Assembly: GCF_030684215.1 (NCBI RefSeq)
Contig: NZ_JAUXOV010000038.1
Span: forward strand, 224,469 to 288,468
Reading direction: 5' to 3'
From: Pseudotabrizicola sp.
Lineage (GTDB): Bacteria; Pseudomonadota; Alphaproteobacteria; Rhodobacterales; Rhodobacteraceae
Length of the DNA stretch: 64,000 bases
In this document: in pieces, positions 39,108 through 48,861 of the stretch
How the letters are laid out: every line of letters starts with the position of its first letter
Numbering within the stretch: position 1 is the stretch's first letter
Notes under the pieces: generated by a model
What the model was told of the DNA's origin: nothing
Databases searched by the model: none
The model's input: the letters and a program-made list of their open reading frames with translations, nothing else
Made by a program: the position numbers and the translations under genes

Positions 39108-39875
39108 ATGGTTGAAACAGAAAACACCCACAGCCTTGAACGCAGCCTTGGCGACTGGGCGCGGGGGAGGTTGCCTTTTGCGCTGGCCGAGTTTGTGATG
39201 TTCGTGCTCAAGCAGGGCTGGGCCTGTCTTTTTGGCGGGCTTTTGTTGCTGGCGATCATTGGCACAAGGCTGATCTGGCAGGCGGATTGGCCGCTGCACC
39301 GCTACGACGCGCTGTTTGTCTTTGCCATCGCTACGCAGGCCGCCTTTCTGGCGCTGCGACTCGAGACATGGGATGAGGCGCGGGTGATCTTGCTGTTTCA
39401 CCTGACCGGTATGGTGATGGAATGGTTCAAGGTCAGAGCCGGATCATGGGGCTATCCCAAACCGGGTCTGTTCATGCTGATGGGTGTGCCACTGTTTTCG
39501 GGGTTCATGTATGCCGCTGCCGGCAGTTATATGGCCCGCGTCATCCGTATTTTCGACATGCGCTTTGCCCCTTATCCGCCGTTCTGTATAACGCTGCTGC
39601 TGGGGGCGGCGGGGGCATCCAGCCTCGCGCTTTGGGTCGCAGAGAATGTCGGCACCGCTACCGGCACCTGGCTTTACGCCAGCCAGATGCCAGGGCAATG
39701 GGTCAGCCTTGGCAAGCTGGGGTCGTGGTATCTGCTGCTGTATGTGGCCTTTGTCACTGTCACGCTGGTGACGCGCGCGGCGTTGTTTCCCGCAGCCTTG
39801 GCAGACGGAAAGAGCGGATCAAATCCCGCCCTTCATCCGCTGAACCATCAAAATGACCCCACCAAGAACCAATAG
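39108..39875 (+). CDS. DUF817 integral membrane protein
   Basis: 255 aa with about seven membrane segments. FLALRLETWDEARVILLFHL and MVMEWFKVRAGSWGYP are characteristic of DUF817 proteins. The function is unknown. The ATG at 39108 (MVETENTHSLERSLGDW) is chosen because the upstream in-frame Met at 39060 adds an unconserved segment. The 3' end overlaps the convergent small gene by 57 bp. Confidence 0.83.
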   Translation: MVETENTHSLERSLGDWARGRLPFALAEFVMFVLKQGWACLFGGLLLLAIIGTRLIWQADWPLHRYDALFVFAIATQAAFLALRLETWDEARVILLFHLTGMVMEWFKVRAGSWGYPKPGLFMLMGVPLFSGFMYAAAGSYMARVIRIFDMRFAPYPPFCITLLLGAAGASSLALWVAENVGTATGTWLYASQMPGQWVSLGKLGSWYLLLYVAFVTVTLVTRAALFPAALADGKSGSNPALHPLNHQNDPTKNQ

Positions 39876-40190
39876 TCCAAGCGCCAGCGTCGCAGCCACG
39901 CTGATCAACAGGCGCAACCGGGCAGAGCCATATCGCAGGGACGTCAAATGCCGCAGACAGGTGTCATAGCAGGTGGCAACGCGCGCCTGATCAATTTGCA
40001 CAAGCAGTTTGGGATTTTTGGATTTTTCTGCTAGATCAGCTAGTTCCTTGGCCTGTGCGCGCACAGACCGTGGCAAAAGTCGCCCGCCACGCCGCAGCTT
40101 TTCGGACAATCCCTTGCCCCGCACGCCAAGGCGTTCTTCCATCAGCCCGGCAATCCGGTCTGCCATTTGCTGGATCGTGACTGCGCTCAT
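39819..40190 (-). CDS. Small tail-anchored-like protein
   Basis: 123 aa. The N-terminal part is charged and helical (MADRIAGLMEERLGVRGKGLSEKLRRG). A single hydrophobic segment lies near residues 94-115 (LLISVAATLALGLLVLGGVIL), close to the C-terminus. Cys72 and Cys76 are present in VATCYDTCL. No family name is known to me; the conserved-looking amphipathic segment suggests a real gene. I start at ATG 40190 (MSAVTIQQM). Confidence 0.6.
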   Translation of the reverse strand: MSAVTIQQMADRIAGLMEERLGVRGKGLSEKLRRGGRLLPRSVRAQAKELADLAEKSKNPKLLVQIDQARVATCYDTCLRHLTSLRYGSARLRLLISVAATLALGLLVLGGVILMVQRMKGGI

Positions 40191-40280
40191 GCCCTGCACC
40201 TTTTGTCGGGACTCTAGGGGCGCGAGGCGAAATCCTCAACTGCTCTGGCGGCACGCGGCAACTGGCATTAAAGAGGTGGC

Positions 40281-41054
40281 ATGCTTGCCACAATCCACCA
40301 CCCCGCCGCCACCCCTTCTGATGCTTTGCCGCTGGTCATCGCCCATGGCTTATATGGCTCTGGGCGCAACTGGGGGGTCATTGCGCGGCGGCTCGCAGAT
40401 GTGCGCGATGTGGTGGCGGTGGATATGCGCAACCATGGTGACAGCCCGCGCGACCCGGTCCATGCCTACCCCGAGATGGCCGCCGATCTGGCGCAAGTGA
40501 TCGACAGCCTTGGTGGCCGGGCAGATCTGCTGGGGCATTCGATGGGCGGCAAGGCAGCGATGCAGCTTGCGCTGACCGATGGCGCGCGGATCCGGCGGCT
40601 GGTGGTGGCCGATATCGCACCTGTGGCTTATGGCCACGACCAATCACATCACGCCCAAGCCATGCGGTCCCTTGATCTGACCGGTGTGACCACGCGGGGC
40701 GAGGCGGACAAAGCGCTGTCCGAGACAATTCAAGACGCCTCACTGCGTGCGTTTTTCCTGCAATCGCTGGATATGAAGGCGCAAGACGGGCCCCGCTGGC
40801 GGCTGAACCTTGATGTTCTTGAGGCCGAGATGACCAAGATCGTCGGCTGGCCGGGAACGCAAGGTACCTTTGACGGGCCTGCGCTGTTTCTGACAGGCGC
40901 AGACAGTCACTATGTCAAACCTGAGCACCGGGACATCATCAGGGCACTGTTTCCCGCCGCACGTTTTGCCAAGATCCCCGGCACCGGCCATTGGCTCCAC
41001 GCCGAAAAGCCGCGCGAATTCGAGGAAACGGTCAGGGTCTTCCTGACAGCCTGA
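40281..41054 (+). CDS. Alpha/beta fold esterase/hydrolase (YbfF-like)
   Basis: 257 aa. LVIAHGLYGSGRNWGVIARR is the HG oxyanion loop, DLLGHSMGGKAAMQLAL is the nucleophile elbow with the catalytic Ser, and GTGHWLHAEKPREF carries the catalytic His. The layout matches YbfF-type carboxylesterases of 250-260 aa. Cytoplasmic; the substrate is unknown. It is preceded by the divergent small gene at a distance of 90 bp. Confidence 0.88.
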   Translation: MLATIHHPAATPSDALPLVIAHGLYGSGRNWGVIARRLADVRDVVAVDMRNHGDSPRDPVHAYPEMAADLAQVIDSLGGRADLLGHSMGGKAAMQLALTDGARIRRLVVADIAPVAYGHDQSHHAQAMRSLDLTGVTTRGEADKALSETIQDASLRAFFLQSLDMKAQDGPRWRLNLDVLEAEMTKIVGWPGTQGTFDGPALFLTGADSHYVKPEHRDIIRALFPAARFAKIPGTGHWLHAEKPREFEETVRVFLTA

Positions 41055-41062
41055 GGCGGCGA

Positions 41063-41239
41063 TCAGGCCAATTGCTTTGCGACGATCCAACTGACGGGAA
41101 ACGCTGCAAAAAAGCCGATTGTGGCGGCAACGATGATCGGTTGCAGGGTATCAAGCCCTGTCGTCAGGGCAACGATGACCGCAATACCCATCAGGGATGG
41201 CGCGATAATCGAGAAAAGAAGTGCTGTCAGACGGGTCAT
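41063..41239 (-). CDS. 58-aa two-helix membrane protein
   Basis: 58 aa beginning MTRLTALLFSIIAPSLMGI. The two hydrophobic segments are residues 5-27 and 34-53 (IIVAATIGFFAAFPVSWIVA). Proteins of this form are common in Rhodobacterales and are sometimes labelled CTP synthetase by mistake. CGAGGCCACG lies before the ATG. A longer in-frame extension to 41467 lacks these features and is rejected. Converges on the esterase gene. Confidence 0.75.
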   Translation of the reverse strand: MTRLTALLFSIIAPSLMGIAVIVALTTGLDTLQPIIVAATIGFFAAFPVSWIVAKQLA

Positions 41240-41289
41240 CGTGGCCTCGGTGCTATGGGCATTTGTCAGATGATACCATTTTGCGCGCA

Positions 41290-41325
41290 GCCCCGGCTTG
41301 ACCAAGATCAAGCTGGGGCGTTTTT
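41290..41325 (+). terminator. Rho-independent terminator
   Basis: GCCCCGGCTTGA (41290-41301) pairs with TCAAGCTGGGGC (41308-41319) with one G-U pair. The loop is CCAAGA. GTTTTT follows directly at 41320-41325. It points rightward, about 235 bp after the esterase stop and beyond the antisense 58-aa gene. It may end a long esterase transcript or an unrecognised small RNA. Confidence 0.75.
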
Positions 41326-41465
41326 GTTCAGCGACAATCGCAATTTTTGCGGAACCCGACCCAGTTGCGTGGGTTGAATGGCACGGGTGACGGAAGACAC
41401 GGGGCAATCGCTTGGCCCGTGGGGCTGCCTGCGGTAGAAGATAATGATCCGGGGACATATCCGTC

Positions 41466-41765
41466 ATGAAGCTTTTTCAGTGCCAGTGCTGCGGCCAGAT
41501 CCTGTATTTTGAAAACACGGTATGCCTGCGATGCGGCAATGTTCTGGGATATTTGCCGGACGAAGACCGCATGCTCGCGGTTCAGGCCGAGGGCCCAGTC
41601 TGGCGTGCCCTGCCGGATCTGCAAGTTGGCAGGCGGGAAAGCCCAGACCCTGGCCCGCTGCGGTTTTGCCGCAACTGGGAACGCAGCGCCTGCAACTGGA
41701 TGCAGGCCTCTGATGGTGTCGGGCAAGCGGGTTTTTGTCTGGCGTGCCAGCACAACCGTACCGTG
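41466..41765 (+). pseudogene. Zinc-ribbon metallopeptidase gene, N-terminal fragment
   Basis: The first 100 codons read MKLFQCQCCGQILYFENTVC, then CNVLGYLPDED-like residues, LRFCRNWERSACNWM and GFCLACQHNRTV. This is the two-part zinc ribbon (CxxC, CxxCG, C..C.W, CxxC) of the putative zinc-binding metallopeptidase family, which normally continues NRTIPDL... for about 250 more residues with an HExxH. Here homology stops at about 41765, where transposase DNA begins. The frame runs on to 41882 with unrelated residues. The rest of the gene is not found to the right of the insertion element either, so it was deleted. Confidence 0.72.
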
Positions 41766-41775
41766 TCAACGTCAT

Positions 41776-43108
41776 ACCGCCGCGCGCACGGGGCGGCCGG
41801 GGTATCATCCGGCTGTGCTGCTCAAGCTCTTCATCTACGGCTATCTGAACCGGATCCCCTCCAGCCGCCGCTTGGAGGGTGAAGCAGGTCGCAATGTCGA
41901 GGTGATGTGGCTGACCGGGCGGCTGGTTCCCGATCACAAGACCATCGCGGAGTTCCGGCGGCAGTTCGAAGGATCAGAAAACGATCCGGGGGATCGTTTT
42001 CCCTGAGAACGGTCCGGCCATCCGGAAGACCTGCGCGAAATTCGTCGAGTTGTGCCGCCGGATCGGCGTTCTGAAGGGCGAAGTCGTCGCCGTGGATGGC
42101 AGCAAGTTTAAGGCCGTCAACAATCGCGACCGGAATTTCACCAAGGGTAAGATTGCCAGCCGCCTCGCGCATCTGGAAGCCGAGGTCGGCCGCTATATCG
42201 AGGAGGCCGACCGGATTGACCGTCAGGAAACCGGTGCTGCACGAACGGAGCGCGCCGCGCATCTGACCGGCCGATATAACCGCATCTGCAAAGAGATCGA
42301 GCGCCTGTTGGAGATGGAAGAGAAACTGGCCGATGCGCCTGACGGGCAGATATCGCTCACTGATCCGGATGCCCGGGCCATGGCAACACGTGCGCAGCAT
42401 AGCGGGCATGTCGGCTACAATGTTCAGAGCGTGGTTGATGCCGAAACCCACCTGATTGTCGCGCATGAGGTCACAAACCAGGGGCATGACCGGGACCTGC
42501 TGACAAAGATGGCCAAACAGGCAAAGGCCGCATTGCAGCGTGAGGATATGCACATCCTTGCCGACAAAGGCTATTTCAGCGCCCTCGAAATCCTTGCCTG
42601 CCACAACGCCAGCATCACCGCGACCGTGCCGCGATCGGACACATCCGGCGCCCGGTCCAAAGGGCATTATGTGAAGGCTGACTTTGCCTATGACCACAGC
42701 GCTGACATCTATCGCTGCCCGGCGGGACAGGCGCTGACACACCGCACCACAACCGAGCAGCAGGGTCTGCAAATGCGGCGGTATTGGACAAATGCCTGCA
42801 AGACTTGCGCCCTCAAAAAACACTGCACCACAGGATATGAGCGGCGGGTCTCAAGATGGGAACATGAACATCTGGTCGAGGCATCGAATGCCCGTCGACG
42901 CAGCCCTGCCGCCCCGATGAGCGTGCGCCGCTCGACGGTCGAGCACCCGTTCGGCACGATCAAGTCCTGGACGGGGCCCTGCCATTTCCTGACCCGGCGG
43001 TTGGGTGGCGTAGGCACAGAAATGGCGCTGAACGTGCTGGCCTACAACATCAAGCGCTTGGTCGCCTTGGTCGGGATCAAGGGGCTGATGGCGGCAATTC
43101 CGGGGTAG
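41776..43108 (+). pseudogene. IS1182 family transposase, 5'-truncated and frameshifted
   Basis: Similarity starts at RTGRPGYHPAVLLKLFIYGY and continues RRLEGEAGRNVEVMWLTGRL and PDHKTIAEFRR in one frame to 41961. After a 43-bp insert the next frame carries ENGPAIRKTCAKFVELCRRI and VAVDGSKFKAVNNRDRNFTK. The DDE residues are all visible: VAVDGS, ILADKGYFS and RSTVEHPFG. The N-terminal about 50 residues are lost and the insert shifts the frame, with a stop at 42004-42006 in the first frame. Not functional. Confidence 0.85.
41962..42004. repeat. 43-bp palindromic insert inside the transposase
   Basis: GAAAACGATCC (41977-41987) and GGATCGTTTTC (41991-42001) form a perfect stem around GGG. The unit interrupts EFRR-(E/D)NGPAIR of the transposase. 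Removing 43 bp restores the frame, because 43 is 14 codons plus one base. It behaves like a small REP-type mobile palindrome. I noticed no other copy in the window. Confidence 0.65.
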
Positions 43109-43377
43109 ATCGGATCAGCACGGGCTTCCATCGACGGTTCAGCGTGCTCCAAGGCTTCTTTTCGAGCCCCAAGACGCGTCCACAACCAAGTTTGCGGCCA
43201 ATCCGAGCCAGAATCCGCGTGCAGGCCAAAACCGCGCCCGTCGCGACCCTTGTCACCGAGTTTTCACACAGCCTCCGCCCACTGCATCGGTCATGCCACA
43301 AGCGCGAAGGATTTCTGCGCAAGTGCAGCGAATGACCGGAAGGTCCACAAAGCCGACATAGCGCCTGAGTGCGCCCT

Positions 43378-43854
43378 TCATCCCAGCTTGCCAATATACC
43401 CCTGCACAAACCCCACAATCTCTGCCGCTGGCCTTGCGCCTGCCAGACGGGCAACCTCACGGCCCCGGTGGTAAAGGATAAGAGCCGGGATGCCACGGAT
43501 GCCGGCGCGTTGCGAGATGGCGGGGTGGTCTTCGGTGTTGAGTTTGGCGAGACGGGCATGTGGGGTCAGCGTCTTGGCGGCTTTGGCGAATTCGGGGGCC
43601 ATCATCCGGCAAGGGCCGCACCATGGCGCCCAGTAATCGACCAGAATCGGCAGGTCGTCATTGCGGGTGGCCTTGTCATGGCTGGTGGCGTCAAGCTCTG
43701 CAACCTTTTCCGTGACCAGAACATCGCCGCAACTGCCGCATTTGGGGCGGTCGCCCGCACGGGTGGCGGGGATGCGGTTTATCTGGCCACAGGTAGTGCA
43801 GGCGAGTTTCAGGCTGTCTTTGCCAGCGTTATTGGCGGTCTGGTTGTCGGTCAT
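43378..43854 (-). CDS. trxC: Thioredoxin 2
   Basis: 158 aa. The N-terminal zinc ribbon has LACTTCGQINR and RPKCGSCGDVL (two CxxC). The thioredoxin domain follows with the active site DYWAPWCGPCRMMAPEF and the cis-Pro turn GIRGIPALILY. The zinc ribbon plus thioredoxin order and the size identify Trx2. It reduces disulfides and responds to oxidative stress in other bacteria. The stop lies about 100 bp beyond the insertion-sequence remnant. Confidence 0.94.
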   Translation of the reverse strand: MTDNQTANNAGKDSLKLACTTCGQINRIPATRAGDRPKCGSCGDVLVTEKVAELDATSHDKATRNDDLPILVDYWAPWCGPCRMMAPEFAKAAKTLTPHARLAKLNTEDHPAISQRAGIRGIPALILYHRGREVARLAGARPAAEIVGFVQGYIGKLG

Positions 43855-43934
43855 CGCGGCCTCATATTCTATATGCTGAATATATTGAGCACCCTTTCCC
43901 CTCTTGCAAGGGGGCGAGAGAAAAAAGCGATGGG

Positions 43935-44252
43935 TCAGAGCAGATCTTCTTCCTCACCCGTTACGTCGATGCCCATAGACTCTAGCCCCGCCTCCAGGTT
44001 CTCGGCCAGATGCGGCATGCCGGTCAGGTAATCCGATGTGGGCGTGGTGGCTTGGGTATAGGCGGTAGCGAGGGCCTCGGCAAAATCTTCCGGCTCGAAC
44101 GCGCCGCGCCCAACCCATGCCAGGGCAGTCAGATGAGCTTTTTCATCCTCATTCAGGTGTTCGATAAAAGCGTGCAGTTCGGCGGAGGCAACAGGGCCTT
44201 CGCGATGCTGAAAGATGATCTGAACAACTTTGGACGGGCTGATTTCAAGCAT
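43935..44252 (-). CDS. DUF3775 family protein
   Basis: 105 aa beginning MLEISPSKVVQIIFQHREGP. HLNEDEKAHLTALAWVGRGAF, then EPEDFAEALATA, is the DUF3775 core. Function unknown; small, acidic and probably cytoplasmic. It lies 80 bp upstream of trxC on the same strand and downstream of the gcv terminator. Confidence 0.83.
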   Translation of the reverse strand: MLEISPSKVVQIIFQHREGPVASAELHAFIEHLNEDEKAHLTALAWVGRGAFEPEDFAEALATAYTQATTPTSDYLTGMPHLAENLEAGLESMGIDVTGEEEDLL

Positions 44253-44332
44253 GGTCTTTCCCCCTGCCCCATGCTGCGCCGATAGGGGCGTATGTGCAAG
44301 GTTGCGATGACAGTTTCGGCAATAAATGCGTG

Positions 44333-44363
44333 CGCCCCGCGCCTGTTCATCAGGCGCGGGGCG
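44333..44363 (-). terminator. Terminator of the gcv operon
   Basis: GCCCCGCGCCTG and CAGGCGCGGGGC form a perfect 12-bp stem (13 with the outer C-G pair) around a five-base loop, directly after the gcvP stop. Read leftward, it is followed by GCACGCATTTATT, a loose T-rich stretch. This suits an intrinsic terminator. Confidence 0.75.
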
Positions 44364-44369
44364 TCGGGG

Positions 44370-47207
44370 CTATTCTGCAGCTTGCGCATAGCTTTCCACC
44401 GGCGGGCAGGTGCAGATCAGGTTTCGGTCACCATACACGTTGTCAACGCGACCAATGGGCGGCCAGTATTTATCAACCCGGAACGACCCCGGCGGGAAGC
44501 ATCCTGCCTCGCGGCTGTACTTGCGGTCCCAGTCGGCCACGAGATCGTTGACCGTATGGGGGGCGTGGCGCAGCGGGCTGTCCTCGGCACTGATCTCGCC
44601 ATCTTCTACCGCGCGGATTTCTTCCCGGATGGCCAGAAGGGCGGTGATGAAGCGATCGATTTCAGCCTTGGTTTCCGACTCGGTTGGTTCCACCATCAGC
44701 GTGCCAGACACGGGCCAAGACATTGTGGGCGCGTGGAAGCCGTTGTCGATCAGGCGTTTGGCAATGTCATCGACGGTGACGCCGACCTCGGCAAAGGGGC
44801 GGGTATCGAGAATGCATTCATGCGCCACCCGGCCCTTGTTGCCCATGAACAGGATCGGGTAACCGCCCGCCAACCGCGCCGCGATGTAGTTCGCATTGAG
44901 GATCGCCACGCGGGTCGCCTGTGTCAGCCCGTCGCCGCCCATCATCAGGCAATAAGCCCAACTGATCAGCAAGATAGATGCAGAGCCGTAGGGGGCGGCG
45001 GAAACAGCCCCATCGCCGCCCAGTTCGCTGTGGCCCGGAAGGTAAGGCGCCAGATGCGCGCCCACACCGATTGGCCCCATGCCCGGACCACCTCCGCCAT
45101 GCGGGATGGCAAAGGTTTTATGCAGGTTCAGGTGGCTGACATCTCCGCCGATCTTGCCCGGTTTCACCAGCCCGACCAGCGCATTCATGTTTGCACCGTC
45201 GATATAGACCTGCCCGCCCTGGTCGTGGGTGATTTTGCAAACCTCGCGCACTGTTTCTTCAAACACTCCATGGGTTGATGGATAGGTGATCATGCAGGCC
45301 GCCAGACGATCGCCGGCGGCTTGGGCTTTGGCGCGGAAGTCTTCGACATCAATATCGCCGTTGGGCGCGGTTTTCACCACCACCACATCCATGCCGACCA
45401 TCTGCGCGCTTGCAGGGTTGGTGCCATGGGCCGAGGTGGGGATCAGGCAGACCTTGCGCTGCGCGTCGCCGCGCGCCTTGTGATACGCCTGAATCGTCAA
45501 CAGGCCCGCGTATTCGCCCTGTGCGCCGGAATTGGGCTGCATCGACATCGCGTCATAGCCGGTGATTTCGCACAGCTTGGCTGACAGGTCGTCAATCGCT
45601 TCCTTATACCCCAGCGCCTGATCGGCGGGCGCAAAGGGGTGAAGCGACCCAAATTCCGGCCAGGTGATCGGCATCATCTCTGCTGCGGCGTTCAGTTTCA
45701 TTGTGCACGAACCCAGCGGGATCATGGCGCGGTCCAGCGCCAGATCACGGTCGGACAGACGGCGCATATAGCGCATCATTTCAGACTCGGCCCGATTCAT
45801 GTGAAACACCGGATGGGTCAGGTAATCGGTGGTGCGCACCATGTCTTCGGGAAAGCCAAGGGTGGCACGGTGCGGCGGCACGCCCTCGATGCCAAAGGCG
45901 CGCAGGATGCGGACCAGCACCCGTTCATCGGTAGTCTCGTCCAGCGCGATGCCGACGCGATCAGTGCCGATCTTGCGGAAGTTCAGCCCTTCGTGCCGGG
46001 CGGCGGCAAGGATACCGGTCTGGCCCACGCCAACCTCTACCGTGATGGTATCGAAGAACGCGGCGGGTGAGACTTTGGCCCCGGCGGCTTTCAGCGCGCG
46101 GGCAAGGCGGGTGGTCAGAAAATGCACGCGTTCGGCAATGGCGCGCAAGCCAAGCGGGCCGTGGAATACCGCATACATGCTGGCCATCACCGCCAGCAAC
46201 GCCTGTGCTGTGCAGACGTTCGACGTGGCTTTCTCACGCCGGATATGCTGCTCGCGGGTTTGCAGCGACAGGCGGTAGGCCTTGTTGCCGCGCGAGTCGA
46301 TCGACACGCCGACGATGCGCCCCGGCATTGACCGTTTCAGATCATCACGGCAGGACATAAAGGCGGCATGCGGGCCGCCATAGCCCATCGGCACGCCAAA
46401 TCGCTGCGCCGAGCCGACGGCAATATCAGCCCCCATCGCGCCCGGCTCTTTCAGCATGCACAGCGCCAATAGGTCGGTCGCCACAATCGCAAGTGCCTTG
46501 GCGCCATGCAGGGCGGCGATCTGGTCGGTGAAGTCGGTCACATGGCCAAAGGTGCCGGGATACTGGAAGATTGCGGCAAACACCGCTGTGGGGTCCAGCT
46601 TGGCCGGGTCGCCGATAATCACTTCGATACCAAGCGGTTCCGCCCGGGTCTTGATCACGCCGATGGTCTGCGGGTGGCAGTTTCGGTCGACAAAGAAGCC
46701 GCGCGCTTTGGATTTCGCGCTGCGTTCGGCCATGGTCATCGCCTCAGCAGCCGCTGTCGCCTCATCCAGCAGGGAGGCATTGGCCACCGGCAGGCCGGTC
46801 AGGTCAGCCACCATGGTCTGATAGTTCAGCAACGCCTCCAGCCGTCCTTGGGCAATTTCGGGCTGATAGGGGGTGTAGGCGGTATACCACGCCGGGTTTT
46901 CCAGAATATTGCGCTGGATCGCGGGCGGCGTCACTGTGCCGTAATAACCCTGCCCGATCAGGCTGGTCATCACTGTGTTGCGCTTGCCCACGCTTCGCAT
47001 CTTGTCCAAGAGTTCATGCTCGGCCAGCGGCGCCCAGCTAAGCGGGGTGGACTGGCGGATCGACGATGGCACAGTTTCGTCAATCAGCGCATCCAACGTG
47101 GGCACGCCAACCGCTTTCAGCATCGCCTCCATCTCGGCAGGCGACGGGCCAATGTGGCGACGGTTGGCGAAATCATAGGGATTATAGGCGACGGGGGTAT
47201 AAGTCAT
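44370..47207 (-). CDS. gcvP: Glycine dehydrogenase (decarboxylating), P-protein
   Basis: 945 aa, the single-chain form. It begins [20 protein letters not shown]. The N-terminal half has [20 protein letters not shown]; the C-terminal half carries the PLP site [20 protein letters not shown]. The enzyme decarboxylates glycine and passes the aminomethyl group to lipoyl-GcvH. Third gene of gcvT-gcvH-gcvP, 75 bp after gcvH, ended by the hairpin at 44333-44363. Confidence 0.98.
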   Translation of the reverse strand: MTYTPVAYNPYDFANRRHIGPSPAEMEAMLKAVGVPTLDALIDETVPSSIRQSTPLSWAPLAEHELLDKMRSVGKRNTVMTSLIGQGYYGTVTPPAIQRNILENPAWYTAYTPYQPEIAQGRLEALLNYQTMVADLTGLPVANASLLDEATAAAEAMTMAERSAKSKARGFFVDRNCHPQTIGVIKTRAEPLGIEVIIGDPAKLDPTAVFAAIFQYPGTFGHVTDFTDQIAALHGAKALAIVATDLLALCMLKEPGAMGADIAVGSAQRFGVPMGYGGPHAAFMSCRDDLKRSMPGRIVGVSIDSRGNKAYRLSLQTREQHIRREKATSNVCTAQALLAVMASMYAVFHGPLGLRAIAERVHFLTTRLARALKAAGAKVSPAAFFDTITVEVGVGQTGILAAARHEGLNFRKIGTDRVGIALDETTDERVLVRILRAFGIEGVPPHRATLGFPEDMVRTTDYLTHPVFHMNRAESEMMRYMRRLSDRDLALDRAMIPLGSCTMKLNAAAEMMPITWPEFGSLHPFAPADQALGYKEAIDDLSAKLCEITGYDAMSMQPNSGAQGEYAGLLTIQAYHKARGDAQRKVCLIPTSAHGTNPASAQMVGMDVVVVKTAPNGDIDVEDFRAKAQAAGDRLAACMITYPSTHGVFEETVREVCKITHDQGGQVYIDGANMNALVGLVKPGKIGGDVSHLNLHKTFAIPHGGGGPGMGPIGVGAHLAPYLPGHSELGGDGAVSAAPYGSASILLISWAYCLMMGGDGLTQATRVAILNANYIAARLAGGYPILFMGNKGRVAHECILDTRPFAEVGVTVDDIAKRLIDNGFHAPTMSWPVSGTLMVEPTESETKAEIDRFITALLAIREEIRAVEDGEISAEDSPLRHAPHTVNDLVADWDRKYSREAGCFPPGSFRVDKYWPPIGRVDNVYGDRNLICTCPPVESYAQAAE

Positions 47208-47282
47208 GGCTTGCCTGCGAATATCAGCGTGCGGGCGGGCGCAGGATAGCGCCCACCGTCTGTTATCAAAGCGGGGAAGGGA

Positions 47283-47642
47283 TCAGCCGATGAAATCGGC
47301 GTATTCGTCTTCGTCCATGTAGTCATCAAGGGCTGAAAGATCGTCGATTTTCATCTTGAAGAACCACGCCTCGCCGGTCGGGTCTTCGTTCACCAGCGCC
47401 GGTTTATCGACCAGCTTGGTGTTGACCTCGACAATCTCACCATCCAGCGGGGCCAGAATATCCGATGCCGCCTTGACGCTTTCGATCACGCAAACCTCGT
47501 CGCCCTCGGCCACCATGGTTTCGGTTTCGGGCAGTTCAACGAACACCACATCACCCAATTGGGTGGCGGCATGTTCGGTGATGCCGACGACAACCAGATC
47601 GCCCTCGACGCGCATCCATTCGTGTTCTTTGGTAAATTTCAT
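47283..47642 (-). CDS. gcvH: Glycine cleavage system H protein
   Basis: 119 aa. The lipoylation site is in CVIESVKAASDILAPLDGEI, where the Lys of SVKAAS carries the lipoyl arm. The start MKFTKEHEWMRVEGDLVVVG is typical. It shuttles the aminomethyl group between the P and T proteins. The ATG is 9 bp after the gcvT stop. Confidence 0.97.
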   Translation of the reverse strand: MKFTKEHEWMRVEGDLVVVGITEHAATQLGDVVFVELPETETMVAEGDEVCVIESVKAASDILAPLDGEIVEVNTKLVDKPALVNEDPTGEAWFFKMKIDDLSALDDYMDEDEYADFIG

Positions 47643-47651
47643 CGCAAAGCC

Positions 47652-48788
47652 TCAGCGTTTGTAGGTGGTTGGATGGAAAGGAAGCGGGGTAACGATGACG
47701 GGCATGCGCTTGCCGCGCACTTCACCCTCCAGCGTCGTGCCGGGGGTGGCATGGCTGGCCGCCACATAGCCCATGGCGACGGGCGCGCTCACCGAGGGGC
47801 CAAAGCCGCCCGAGGTGACCTCGCCCAACGGGGTTCCGTCAGGGTCAAAAAGCTGCGTGCCTTCGCGCATCGGCGCGCGGGTTTGCGGCAACAGCCCGAC
47901 GCGGCGGCGCTCCGGGCCGTGGTTCAGCTCATGCAAGATACGCTCGGCACCGGGAAAGCCTCCGGCGCGGTCCCCACCTGTGCGGCGGGATTTCTGAATC
48001 GCCCAGGTAAGCCCAGCCTCGACCGGGGAGGTCATGGTGTCGATGTCATGGCCATACAGGCACAACCCCGCTTCTAGCCGCAAACTGTCGCGCGCGCCAA
48101 GGCCGATGGGCATGACGCCATTGGTCGCCAGCAGGGTGCGGGCAAGGTCGGCTGCCCCACCATCGGGCACCGAAATTTCAAAGCCGTCTTCGCCGGTGTA
48201 GCCGGAACGGCTGACCCACATCGGGCCAAAGGCGGTGTCAAACACCCGTACATCCATGAACCGCATCTCGGCCACACCGGGCACCCAGGCGGCCAGCGCC
48301 GTCTCGGCCCCCGGCCCTTGCAGCGCCAGAAGCGCGCGGTCGGTGATGTGTTCCACCGTTGCAACGGATGACAGATGCGCCGTCATATGGGCCACATCGG
48401 CCTCTTTGCAGGCAGCGTTGACCACGACAAACAGATGATCGCCCCGGTTGGCAAACATCAGGTCGTCCAGAATGCCGCCCTGTTCATTGGTGAACAGGCC
48501 ATAGCGCTGCCGCCCCTCGGCCAGACTGGCCACATCAACGGGCATCAGCGCCTCGAACGCGGCCACCAGCGTGGCCATGTCGCCCTTGGGCCGCAGGATC
48601 ACCTGCCCCATGTGGGACACATCGAACAGACCGGCGGCAGCGCGCGTGTGCAGATGTTCTGTCATCACGCCGGCGGGATATTGCACAGGCATGAAGTACC
48701 CCGCAAAGGGCACCATCTTGCCACCAAGCGATGCATGCAGATCGTGCAGCACGAGCTGTTTCAGGTCAGACGTATTCAGGTCGGCCAT
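47652..48788 (-). CDS. gcvT: Glycine cleavage T protein (aminomethyltransferase)
   Basis: 378 aa. KMVPFAGYFMPVQYPAGVM, FDVSHMGQV, VSRSGYTGEDGFEI, LRLEAGLCLYGHDID and the C-terminal VTSGGFGPSV are T-protein landmarks. It releases ammonia and forms methylene-THF from aminomethyl-GcvH. I chose ATG 48788 (MADLNTSDLK), where D-L-K-x-x-x-L-H-D is typical. A GTG or Met at 48815 would add an unconserved stretch. The tandem glycine riboswitch lies 74 bp upstream. Confidence 0.96.
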   Translation of the reverse strand: MADLNTSDLKQLVLHDLHASLGGKMVPFAGYFMPVQYPAGVMTEHLHTRAAAGLFDVSHMGQVILRPKGDMATLVAAFEALMPVDVASLAEGRQRYGLFTNEQGGILDDLMFANRGDHLFVVVNAACKEADVAHMTAHLSSVATVEHITDRALLALQGPGAETALAAWVPGVAEMRFMDVRVFDTAFGPMWVSRSGYTGEDGFEISVPDGGAADLARTLLATNGVMPIGLGARDSLRLEAGLCLYGHDIDTMTSPVEAGLTWAIQKSRRTGGDRAGGFPGAERILHELNHGPERRRVGLLPQTRAPMREGTQLFDPDGTPLGEVTSGGFGPSVSAPVAMGYVAASHATPGTTLEGEVRGKRMPVIVTPLPFHPTTYKR

Positions 48789-48861
48789 TCCGCCCCCTCT
48801 TGTTCCGCCGGACAAGACATTCCGGCACCGTTCGGACAGACTGATCCCTGCCCTGCGATGC

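Larger units (their letters stand above)
41766..43300 (+). mobile_element. Truncated IS1182-type insertion sequence
   Basis: Transposase coding DNA begins abruptly after the metallopeptidase fragment. The 3' side continues past the transposase stop (43108) to about 43280, where TTCACACAGCCTC is like the right ends of related elements. The left terminal inverted repeat and the first about 50 transposase codons are missing, so the ends cannot be defined exactly. The element is certainly immobile by itself. Confidence 0.65.
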
